Positions 57,523-64,000 of a DNA stretch of 64,000 bases are shown here, piece after piece (position 1 is the stretch's first letter; the number at the start of each line of letters is the position of its first letter). Under the pieces are notes generated by a model. The model was not told the DNA's origin and did not search any database. It saw nothing but the letters and a program-made list of their open reading frames with translations. The DNA comes from Bacillota bacterium (GTDB lineage Bacteria; Bacillota; UBA4882; UBA8346), in contig JAEYGI010000002.1 in NCBI GenBank assembly GCA_023402395.1, positions 186,001-250,000 of the forward strand. The letters run 5' to 3'. The translations under genes were made by a program, and so were the position numbers.

Positions 57523-59925
57523 ATGCGGAAACGATTTGGACAGTTACTTTTTAGCGGCCTGATGGTCCTGGGCGCTTTGGGAGCGGGATGGACCGCGGCC
57601 CCGGAACGTTACGCCATCCAGGTCGGCGCTTTCAAAAACTCCGGAAATGCCGCCTTAACCAGCGGCCAGCTTAAAAAAGCCGGGTTTCCGGCGTATCAGA
57701 AGCAAACGCAAGATTTGACCTATGTATATGTTGGCGATTATCCCACCGCCAAAGCGGCGTCGTCGGTCCTGGCCAAGCTGGGCCCGCTCGCCAAGGAGGG
57801 CCGGCTGGTGGCCGCGCTGCCGCCGCGGCGCGAAGCGGCGTCCTCCGCCTCCGCCCGGCCCGCGCTGGCCCAGAATGAACCGGCAGGGACGCACGCTAGG
57901 AAGATTCCGGTGAACGAAGACCTTGTCGCCAAACAGATTCACCAGTCCCACATCTTCTTCTTTTACGCCGATCCCCACTGGGAGATGGTCGAGAGCTATC
58001 TGGAGCTGATCGTTGCCCAGAGTTCGATCAAGCAGTATCAAAACTCCACCTTGACCTTAAAAGTCAACAATATCCCGGTGAACAGCGTGTTGCTGGCCGG
58101 GGCCTCCGGAAACGCGCGGCTCAAAATCCCGATCCCCGCCGCCGAGATCAAGCCGGGATTTAACGAGGTCCAGATCATCAGCTTTCGCCGGGGCAACAGC
58201 GGGCCGGACTCCGATCTGGCCAATCCCGGCAATTGGCTGGTAATCCGGAAAGAGTCCTTTCTGTACCTGGGCTTCCGGGAGAAGCCGGACACCGGGGCGA
58301 TCAGCGATTACCCCTATCCGTTCCTGAGTGACGGGGGCGAGGCGGCGAACGCCAATATCTTGATCAGCCCGGTTTCGGGAAGCCCGGCTATCCAGGCGGC
58401 GCTGCTGCTCGCGGCCGATTTCGGGCAGCGCCGGAAGCATCAACCCCTGAATATCTCCGTCGCCGAATATGACCCGGAGTCGGCCAAAGCCGGTTCCCAC
58501 CTGATCTTCATCGGCGGCGGCGCCGATTTGCCGCCGGAGATCAAAGCAGGGCTGACCCCGGCCGAACTCGGACGGATCGCCAAAGCGGCGCTGATCAAAA
58601 AGATGGCCTCTCCCTATGACCAACACCGCAAACTGCTGCTGATCTGCTCCGACAACCGGGACGCCCTGGTGAAAGCCGCGGCGGCTCTGGCCTCCGATAG
58701 TCTGTCCAGTCAGATGAAAACCGCCGCGCAAACAATTCAACCCGGCCTGACGATCCCGGAGGAGCCGGAAACGGACTCCGGCCATATCTCCCTGGCCGAT
58801 CTGGGATACGGCAACCTCCTGTTGAAAGGCCTGACCCAGCGCGCCGCCTACCGGATCCGCCTTCCCAAGCGCTGGCGGATTGAATCCGGGGCCAATCTTC
58901 AATTGAAGCTGAAATACGTCAAGACATTGGACTTTGATCAGTCCTATCTGACGGTCTCTCTCAACGGGACGCTGCTGGGGAGCAAGAAACTGTCCGCGGA
59001 CAAGGCCGACGACGACCTTTTCCAGTTGGCCATCCCGGAGCAGTTGCGCGGAGTCTCCGATTACAACCTGAAGATCGAATCATTCCTGGCGGCCAAAGAC
59101 TTCGACAGCCGCCGCTTCAATCCCGAAGGGTTGTGGCTGCAGATCGCCGATCAATCCCGACTGGTTCTGCCGCATACCGACCGGGACGAACCGCTGTTGG
59201 AGAATTACGCCGGGCTCTTTGTCAACGGGGCCGGTTTTAACGACCTGTTGATGGTCTTGCCGGACCGCCCGTCCGGAGCCGAACTCCGGCTGGCGGCGAA
59301 CCTGGCGGCCGGCCTTGGCCGGGAGGCCGGGGCCGTGGAAGGTTTACAGGCGGTTACGGCCAAGGAATTCAAAAAGCCCCATCAATCCCGGAATCTGATC
59401 CTCGTCGGAGATCCCGGCCGGAATCCCCTGATCGCCAAGCTCAATCCCAAATTGCATCTGAAATTCGCTCCCGGGTTTACCAATTTCCGCTCCGACCGGG
59501 AATTCGCCCTGTTGGAGAACGACAACGGCGACTTGGCTGCGATCCAGTTGATCGACTCTCCTTATCGCAACGGCCGGAAGGCGATGGTGATCACCGCGCC
59601 GAAACCGGAGGCTTTGCCGTACGCCGGGCCCTTCCTGGCCGGCGACTCATTTGGTTCCCAACTGAAAGGGAGCGTCGCGCTAATCGACGCCGCCGGGCAA
59701 ATCCGCTGCGCTTATTACGGAGCGGAGCCCGGGACGAAGCCGGCCACGGCCACGCCGGTTCCAAACGGCGCCAAGCCAAAGGCCGGAGCGGCCGTAGCTG
59801 GAAAAAACCTGGATTACCTGCGTTATTTCCTGATGGCGCTGGGGATCGCGGTGGCCGTCAGCTACCTGATGTTCCGTAACCATCGCCGGAATCAGAACAA
59901 GAACAAGTATATATTGCCGCGGTGA
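57523..59925 (+). CDS. bcsB: SPOR-domain/BcsB-like fusion protein (cellulose synthase regulatory subunit type)
   Basis: This gene encodes 800 residues with GAGAGGGG before the ATG. The signal peptide is about 1-25. Residues about 29-95 form a SPOR domain (RYAIQVGAFKNSGNAALTSG and TYVYVGDYPTAKAA). A Pro/Ala-rich linker follows, then from about 130 a BcsB-like chain: SHIFFFYADPHWEMVESYLE, TLTLKVNNIPVNSV, IPAAEIKPGFNEVQI, and a second such carbohydrate-binding/flavodoxin-like repeat (YRIRLPKRW near 445, LTVSLNGTLLGSKKL near 487). A single C-terminal membrane helix is about 765-785, with a basic tail. BcsB guides the glucan chain out of the membrane beside BcsA. A SPOR domain normally binds denuded peptidoglycan glycan strands, so the fusion could tie a polysaccharide synthase to the wall. 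No synthase gene is next to it. Confidence 0.8.
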   Translation: MRKRFGQLLFSGLMVLGALGAGWTAAPERYAIQVGAFKNSGNAALTSGQLKKAGFPAYQKQTQDLTYVYVGDYPTAKAASSVLAKLGPLAKEGRLVAALPPRREAASSASARPALAQNEPAGTHARKIPVNEDLVAKQIHQSHIFFFYADPHWEMVESYLELIVAQSSIKQYQNSTLTLKVNNIPVNSVLLAGASGNARLKIPIPAAEIKPGFNEVQIISFRRGNSGPDSDLANPGNWLVIRKESFLYLGFREKPDTGAISDYPYPFLSDGGEAANANILISPVSGSPAIQAALLLAADFGQRRKHQPLNISVAEYDPESAKAGSHLIFIGGGADLPPEIKAGLTPAELGRIAKAALIKKMASPYDQHRKLLLICSDNRDALVKAAAALASDSLSSQMKTAAQTIQPGLTIPEEPETDSGHISLADLGYGNLLLKGLTQRAAYRIRLPKRWRIESGANLQLKLKYVKTLDFDQSYLTVSLNGTLLGSKKLSADKADDDLFQLAIPEQLRGVSDYNLKIESFLAAKDFDSRRFNPEGLWLQIADQSRLVLPHTDRDEPLLENYAGLFVNGAGFNDLLMVLPDRPSGAELRLAANLAAGLGREAGAVEGLQAVTAKEFKKPHQSRNLILVGDPGRNPLIAKLNPKLHLKFAPGFTNFRSDREFALLENDNGDLAAIQLIDSPYRNGRKAMVITAPKPEALPYAGPFLAGDSFGSQLKGSVALIDAAGQIRCAYYGAEPGTKPATATPVPNGAKPKAGAAVAGKNLDYLRYFLMALGIAVAVSYLMFRNHRRNQNKNKYILPR

Positions 59926-60118
59926 GGAGCAGCGTCGCTCCCTGAAGCGGAACCGTTGCGAAACACTGACAAAGATGGGCGGAACCCACGCTTCCCGGCC
60001 AGCGGTGAATTCTTTCCCGCCAAGCGCGGCGACGGGAAGGGAGGATTTGGGGCTGGCAAGCCTTCCGGCGTGCGCTGCGCTGTCCCGGTGACGCCACAAT
60101 GGGCGTCACCGGAGAATG

Positions 60119-60152
60119 AAAAGAACTACGGCGGTCCCGCCGCAGTTCTTTT
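60119..60152 (+). terminator. Strong bidirectional terminator
   Basis: AAAAGAACTACGGCGG and CCGCCGCAGTTCTTTT pair with one mismatch. A second hairpin (CCGGTGACGCC/GGGCGTCACCGG, 60085-60112) precedes it. Confidence 0.8.
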
Positions 60153-60159
60153 CGGTTGC

Positions 60160-60432
60160 TGAAATATTTCAAGCGGTATACGAATGGGGATACTTAACAA
60201 CCGAATCATTTCATTGAGTAAATGAATGTGGATATTCAGTAACTAAATCATTTCATGGAGTAACTAAATGTGGATATTTAGTTACTGAATCATTTCATGC
60301 GGTAAAAGAATGTGGATATTCAGCAACAGAATGTGGATATTCTGTGGATAAATGATTAGTGGGAGCGATCCCCAATCCACATTCAGTAATTAAATGTGGA
60401 TATTCTGTTACTGAATGTGGATAATCGCGAAT
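60160..60432. repeat. 21-bp periodic array 3 (13 units)
   Basis: Thirteen units of exactly 21 bases. Two main types alternate: TGAATGTGGATATTCAGTAA(C) and TGAATCATTTCATGCGGTAA(A). GAAT, six bases, ATTC gives a dyad inside a unit, and ATTCAGT..ACTGAAT gives another across unit junctions. One unit (60370-60390) is inverted, with AATCCACATTC. The array fills the gap between a terminator and the stop of the binding-protein gene at 60438. AT-rich and unrelated in sequence to the arrays at 6382 and 29772. Confidence 0.85.
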
Positions 60433-60437
60433 CCCCG

Positions 60438-61409
60438 TTACTTTAAAAACCGCAGATCGAGCCAGGTCTTGGGATCAAAATTGACGTTTTTGTCAATCTC
60501 GTCCAATTCTTTCAGGATCTTGACGGCATTGGCGGTTCCCTCGATATCCACCGCAAGGCTCAAGTCCCAATCCTGGATGTTGGTGACGTAATAATCGCGA
60601 ATCAGCTCCGCGTCGAGCGCGATTTTCTTTTTGGCGTAAGCCACCAACTCGTCGAGATGGTCCTTGCCATATTGGTACTCTTCGCGGCTGGCTTTCAGGA
60701 AATTGCGGATCGCCTCGGGGTTGTTCTTGATCAGGGCCTCGGTGGCGAATACGTAACTATGCTGATAATGGCCGTAATAGTCCTCGGCCTTGGCCAGGAT
60801 GTGGCCGGCCCCGTCTTTAACCAGCTTGTTGACAACGACCCCGCTGGCCTGGACGGCCTCGACCCGCCCCGACTTTAAGATCAGTTCTTCATCGGCGCCG
60901 CCGGTGGCCACGATCTTCACGTCTTTTTCGGTCAGGCCGTGGGCGTAAATGATCTTCAGCAGGGACTGGTGGTTGCCTCCACCCAACGCGCCGGTGGCCA
61001 CGGTTTTCCCCTTCAGATCATTGACGCTCTTGATGTCCTTCCGGGCCACCAGGATAAAGCCGATCTTTTTGACCGGCGGCGAAGCCACCACTTTAATGGG
61101 AATTCCCTTGGAGATGGCCGTCAGGATCGGGGTGCCGAAGGAGCCCATATCCACCTGGCCGGAGGCAACGCCGGCCGCCGCCTCCGGCCCGCCCTTTACG
61201 AAGTTGATGACCTGAAAGTCGATGCCGTATTTGGCGAAGATCCCTTTCTCAATCGCCAGTTCGTGATAGATGGAATCCAGGCCGTAGGCCAGGTTGGCGA
61301 AGCGGATCTTGACCGGTTTGCCGGCGGCGGAGGCATTGGTCCACAGCGAGCCGGCGACGATGACCGCCAAAACCAGGGGTAACCACAGGGAACGCAGCTT
61401 TTTGATCAT
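60438..61409 (-). CDS. NMT1/NrtA-TauA-type ABC transporter substrate-binding protein
   Basis: This gene encodes 323 residues with AAAGGAG before the ATG. The signal peptide is about 1-28 and ends SASAAG; no lipobox Cys is seen. The periplasmic-binding fold of the SsuA/TauA/NMT1 class shows ELAIEKGIFAKYGIDFQVI near 50-67, GGPEAAAGVASGQVDMG near 73, and DLKGKTVATGALGG near 130. Ligands are sulfonates, nitrate, thiamine precursors or aromatic acids. The permease and ATPase are not in the window. It follows, on the same strand, two dehydratase-family genes, 90 bases downstream of them, which suggests it supplies their substrate. Confidence 0.9.
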   Translation of the reverse strand: MIKKLRSLWLPLVLAVIVAGSLWTNASAAGKPVKIRFANLAYGLDSIYHELAIEKGIFAKYGIDFQVINFVKGGPEAAAGVASGQVDMGSFGTPILTAISKGIPIKVVASPPVKKIGFILVARKDIKSVNDLKGKTVATGALGGGNHQSLLKIIYAHGLTEKDVKIVATGGADEELILKSGRVEAVQASGVVVNKLVKDGAGHILAKAEDYYGHYQHSYVFATEALIKNNPEAIRNFLKASREEYQYGKDHLDELVAYAKKKIALDAELIRDYYVTNIQDWDLSLAVDIEGTANAVKILKELDEIDKNVNFDPKTWLDLRFLK

Positions 61410-61499
61410 GTTAATGGCTCCTTTGCTTTATGCTTTATTTGATGGGGTTTTCGTCAAGGTTGAACTGACTTGGGGCGGTTTCGGCGCCGGGACGCTCCG

Positions 61500-62906
61500 C
61501 TAGCCGATCATCTCCACGAAGGCATTGATCCGGTTTTGCAACTGTTCGGTCTGGGTCCCGCGCATTTCATGCTCAATGATCAGCGTCGGCAGGCCGGTCT
61601 GTTTTTTGATCTCGTCCACCAGCATCCGGGCGATAGCCGATTGGGTGTTGCAGCCCCAGTTGTACAGGAAAAGCACCCCGTCGGAGCGGGATTTTTTGAT
61701 CTGCTCCACTGTCCAGCGGGCCCGCTCGGTGATGGACTGCTCATACGGGTAGGAGAGGATCGCTTTGGAGAGATTGTAATACGGATCGCCTTCCTCTTCG
61801 ACCATGGTGGTAATATCGCTCCAGTGGTTGTCATTGCCGACGATGATCCCGCCGGCCGCCTCGGTCCGGTATTCGTTGGGGAAGACGCAGGAGCCGCAGA
61901 CGAAGAGCCGGGCCGGACGGTCGGGTACGCCGTATCCTTTGACGCCGCGCTTGACCCGATCTTCAATGTACCCCTTGGCCTCCTCTAACACGCTCAGGGT
62001 AGCCTCGGGATCGCCGTGCAGCTCCATCCCGCCCATCTGGAACAGATCGCGCCGGTCTTTGCCGTTGGTCGGCGGCGCCTCGGCCGACCACCAGAGATCG
62101 GCGATCTCCACCGCCAGCTTCCGTCCGGCGTTGTGGAGCTTGATCTCGCGGCGCAGATCCTCGGCGGTGGTGTGGCCGCCGGTTAACTCGTCGATCTGCG
62201 CGACCAGGCGGCGGATGTTCTCGGCAAAGTACTCAATGGCCCATTCCTTGTCGCGCTGATGGTCGAGGGGATAGTCGGCCAGGAAAAGCTTGATGTCCCG
62301 GCGCCGGCCGTGGCGGTGCGCCTCCAGGCTGTAGGACACGTCGGAGCAGCGCAGGCAGGAGTATGGCGCGATCATATCCACCGGCAGATCGCCTTCCTGA
62401 ATATGTTCGTACCCGGCGGTGTTGCACACCTCAAAGCTGATGGCCCGGTAAGCCTTTTCCTTCTCGTCGGCGCTGCGGACTTCTTCCTGGCTCAGGGTGA
62501 GGCCCTCCACCTTGCGCCGGGCCCAGATGTTGGTGCTCGCCGGCCGCAGCGCGATGGCGCGTGCCGCGTAATAGGGATCGACGCTCTGGCCGCCCTGAAC
62601 GAAGATCACCGGCGTCCCGGCGGCTTTGGCTTTACTCATCCGGTCGTCCATGGTCATCAAGAGGTAATTGTGCTTCAGCGAAAAAGGCAGGGTCACGTCG
62701 CCCGAGATCCGGCGGCCATAGTAGTTGCTGTTGTCATAGACATTGGGGTATTTGACCGGCCCAATCTCGGTCAGGTACCGCCAGATCTCTTCCGGGCCGG
62801 CCTGGGAGCCGTCCCGGAACCGGATCGGAGCGGTTTTCAGGAAATCGCCCCGGATCGCCTCCGGATATTGAAAGAACTCGGGCGCTTTTGGCAAGGCCAT
62901 GCTCAT
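61500..62906 (-). CDS. 2-hydroxyacyl-CoA dehydratase/BcrBC-HgdB family protein
   Basis: This gene encodes 468 residues with GAGAGGAG before the ATG. Family landmarks are the Cys residues for a [4Fe-4S] cluster in APYSCLRCSDV near 186, FVCGSCVFPNE near 345 and LYNWGCNTQS near 425. The family includes hydroxyglutaryl-CoA dehydratase, class I benzoyl-CoA reductase and double-cubane-cluster reductases; all need a radical or low-potential electron from an ATP-driven activator. Its start overlaps the stop of the upstream paralogous gene (ATGA), so the two form a heterodimer. The exact reaction is not determinable. Confidence 0.85.
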   Translation of the reverse strand: MSMALPKAPEFFQYPEAIRGDFLKTAPIRFRDGSQAGPEEIWRYLTEIGPVKYPNVYDNSNYYGRRISGDVTLPFSLKHNYLLMTMDDRMSKAKAAGTPVIFVQGGQSVDPYYAARAIALRPASTNIWARRKVEGLTLSQEEVRSADEKEKAYRAISFEVCNTAGYEHIQEGDLPVDMIAPYSCLRCSDVSYSLEAHRHGRRRDIKLFLADYPLDHQRDKEWAIEYFAENIRRLVAQIDELTGGHTTAEDLRREIKLHNAGRKLAVEIADLWWSAEAPPTNGKDRRDLFQMGGMELHGDPEATLSVLEEAKGYIEDRVKRGVKGYGVPDRPARLFVCGSCVFPNEYRTEAAGGIIVGNDNHWSDITTMVEEEGDPYYNLSKAILSYPYEQSITERARWTVEQIKKSRSDGVLFLYNWGCNTQSAIARMLVDEIKKQTGLPTLIIEHEMRGTQTEQLQNRINAFVEMIG

Positions 62907-64000
62907 GCGCTCTCCTCTCGTAGCTCTTTGTTCTTAATCATTTCCACGAACGCCTCGACCCGGGTCCGGATCGCTTCATAGTCCGAACCGGCGTATTCGG
63001 TATGGATCTCCAACAGGGGAATTCCCGCCTGCTGCAGGACGTCTTTGGTCTCCTTGGCTTTGAAGGTGTAGGGATCGCAATAACGCAAGGTATGATAGAT
63101 GACGCCCTGGGCCCGAAACGAATGGATCAACTCCTGCAGGCGCCGGAGGCGCCGGTCGGTCGCCAGCTCCAGATAGGGCAAGGCGCCGTGAGGGGTGCGG
63201 TTGAGATAGGCCAGCGCCAGCCCGGCCACGCTGTTTTCGGCGACGTTGACATCCAGGTAGGGAATGAGCCCGGACCAGAGATCGTCGCCGACGATCCGCC
63301 CCCCGACACTGTTGATGATCTTGATCAGCTTAGTGTCGCCCGGCGGAATGACGCTGCCGGAGATGAAGATCCGCGCTTCATCCTCATCGGCCGCCGCCAC
63401 CGGTTCGCTTTGGGCCGCTTCCAGCTCGGCCAATAGTTGTTCCAATAGGGACAGATATTCGGAGCGGTCCAGGAAATAGCCGGCCTGGACGGCCTCGTAG
63501 GTCTCCTCCCAGGAGATCAGCCGTTCCCGGGCGGCTTGATAATCATAGATCCTGAGGATGGCCGCCCGGATCTTCCGGTACAGTTCGATGGATGCCGCCA
63601 GTTTGGCTGGGTCGAGCGTCAGGCCGGCCCGTTCCTCCAGGCGCTGGGTGAAATAGGCCACCTCCTTGGTGAAATAGGTCTTGGCCTCGGGCCAGTAGAA
63701 GTTGCGCGGCACTCCCAGGATCAGGACGTCCTTGTGGAAATAGTACTCAAGGATCTCGGCGGTCCGATACGTCTGGAGGCAGGTGGCGTCAAAGGCCAGG
63801 AAGTCGGTATTCTGAATGTAAGGGTCCTGGTTTTCGGCGAACAGCCCCACCGTCTCCCGGACATAGACGCAGTTTTTGGTCGAGATGTAGCGGCCGCCGA
63901 TCTCCACCAGCCGGTCATCGCCGCCGGCGCCGATCCGGATCGGGATCAGCCCCAGCGCGTGAAAGATCTCTTCAGGAAGGTTGTAACCCTGCCATCCCAC
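62903..64000 (-). CDS. 2-hydroxyacyl-CoA dehydratase-family subunit (partial, runs off the window)
   Basis: At least 365 residues; the frame is still open at 64000, so the N-terminus lies outside. NLPEEIFHALGLIPIRI, near the visible start, is the family's first conserved block. Further Cys residues in TKNCVYV, DATCLQTYR and RYCDPYTFK fit the three cluster ligands expected of an HgdA/HgdB subunit. It overlaps the 61500 gene by four bases and forms the second subunit of the same enzyme. The activator gene would be expected upstream, outside the window. Confidence 0.85.
   Translation of the reverse strand: MGWQGYNLPEEIFHALGLIPIRIGAGGDDRLVEIGGRYISTKNCVYVRETVGLFAENQDPYIQNTDFLAFDATCLQTYRTAEILEYYFHKDVLILGVPRNFYWPEAKTYFTKEVAYFTQRLEERAGLTLDPAKLAASIELYRKIRAAILRIYDYQAARERLISWEETYEAVQAGYFLDRSEYLSLLEQLLAELEAAQSEPVAAADEDEARIFISGSVIPPGDTKLIKIINSVGGRIVGDDLWSGLIPYLDVNVAENSVAGLALAYLNRTPHGALPYLELATDRRLRRLQELIHSFRAQGVIYHTLRYCDPYTFKAKETKDVLQQAGIPLLEIHTEYAGSDYEAIRTRVEAFVEMIKNKELREESA

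Overview
The window looks like the chromosome of a spore-forming member of the Bacillota (clostridial or Limnochordia-like). Evidence: a spore photoproduct lyase (51901-52896), a YjcZ-like 27-residue peptide (1662-1745), many strong AGGAGG ribosome sites with TTG/GTG starts, and DUF6809-type proteins. An RND exporter with its membrane-fusion partner (16175-20389) suggests a lineage with a complex envelope, but no outer-membrane factor is in the window. I could not run any search; names rest on motifs and architecture read by eye.

Layout. 0.4-5.4 kb: small membrane proteins, then a carbohydrate cluster (AraC regulator, TIM-barrel isomerase, Gfo/Idh/MocA oxidoreductase). 5.9-9.1 kb: a small HTH regulator with a coupled membrane peptide, a 21-bp repeat array, and a LiaS/NarL-type two-component pair. 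9.6-15.4 kb: a sugar ABC transporter (binding protein, two permeases, no ATPase) in line with a zinc alcohol dehydrogenase and a second Gfo/Idh/MocA enzyme; three of its spacers hold structured repeats. 15.6-21.0 kb: a ferritin-like protein and a tetR-adaptor-RND operon with a palindromic operator. 21.3-21.6 kb: tRNA-Arg(TCT) and tRNA-Gly(TCC). 21.6-26.1 kb: a zinc-homeostasis operon (Fur-family regulator, His/Cys-rich exported protein, ZnuA, ZnuC, ZnuB), followed by a beta-carbonic-anhydrase-like protein and a DUF523 protein. 26.4-28.3 kb: a DUF2508-like protein and an exported esterase-like hydrolase.

28.4-45 kb is an accessory island: an IS256-family element abutting a second 21-bp array, a terpene-cyclase-like alpha/alpha-toroid protein, MITE-like elements, a deletion-fused remnant of sbcD and sbcC, an AT-rich Gabija-type defence pair (GajA-like OLD/Toprim nuclease plus GajB-like UvrD helicase), and a field of toxin-antitoxin modules (VapBC, several MNT/HEPN pairs) mixed with their broken copies and three near-identical DUF6809 gene copies. 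42.5-44.8 kb is a TetR-controlled operon for an exported Acg-like nitroreductase. 45-57 kb is a string of single genes (APH-family kinase, SWIM-protein-like C-terminal module, GNAT, ABM-like, acyltransferase 3, CrtI-like desaturase, SplB, AlkZ-like protein, LysE exporter coupled to an AraC regulator, SNase). 57.5-64 kb holds a SPOR-BcsB fusion, a third 21-bp array, and an operon of two 2-hydroxyacyl-CoA-dehydratase-family proteins with an NMT1-type binding protein; the last gene runs off the window.

The most unusual signal is non-coding. Three sequence-unrelated intergenic arrays (6382-6738, 29772-30053, 60160-60432) share one design: strict 21-bp phasing over 13-17 units, each built of alternating short inverted repeats, so dyads fall every two helical turns. 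In addition, several dispersed hairpin families recur in both orientations, often inside operons.
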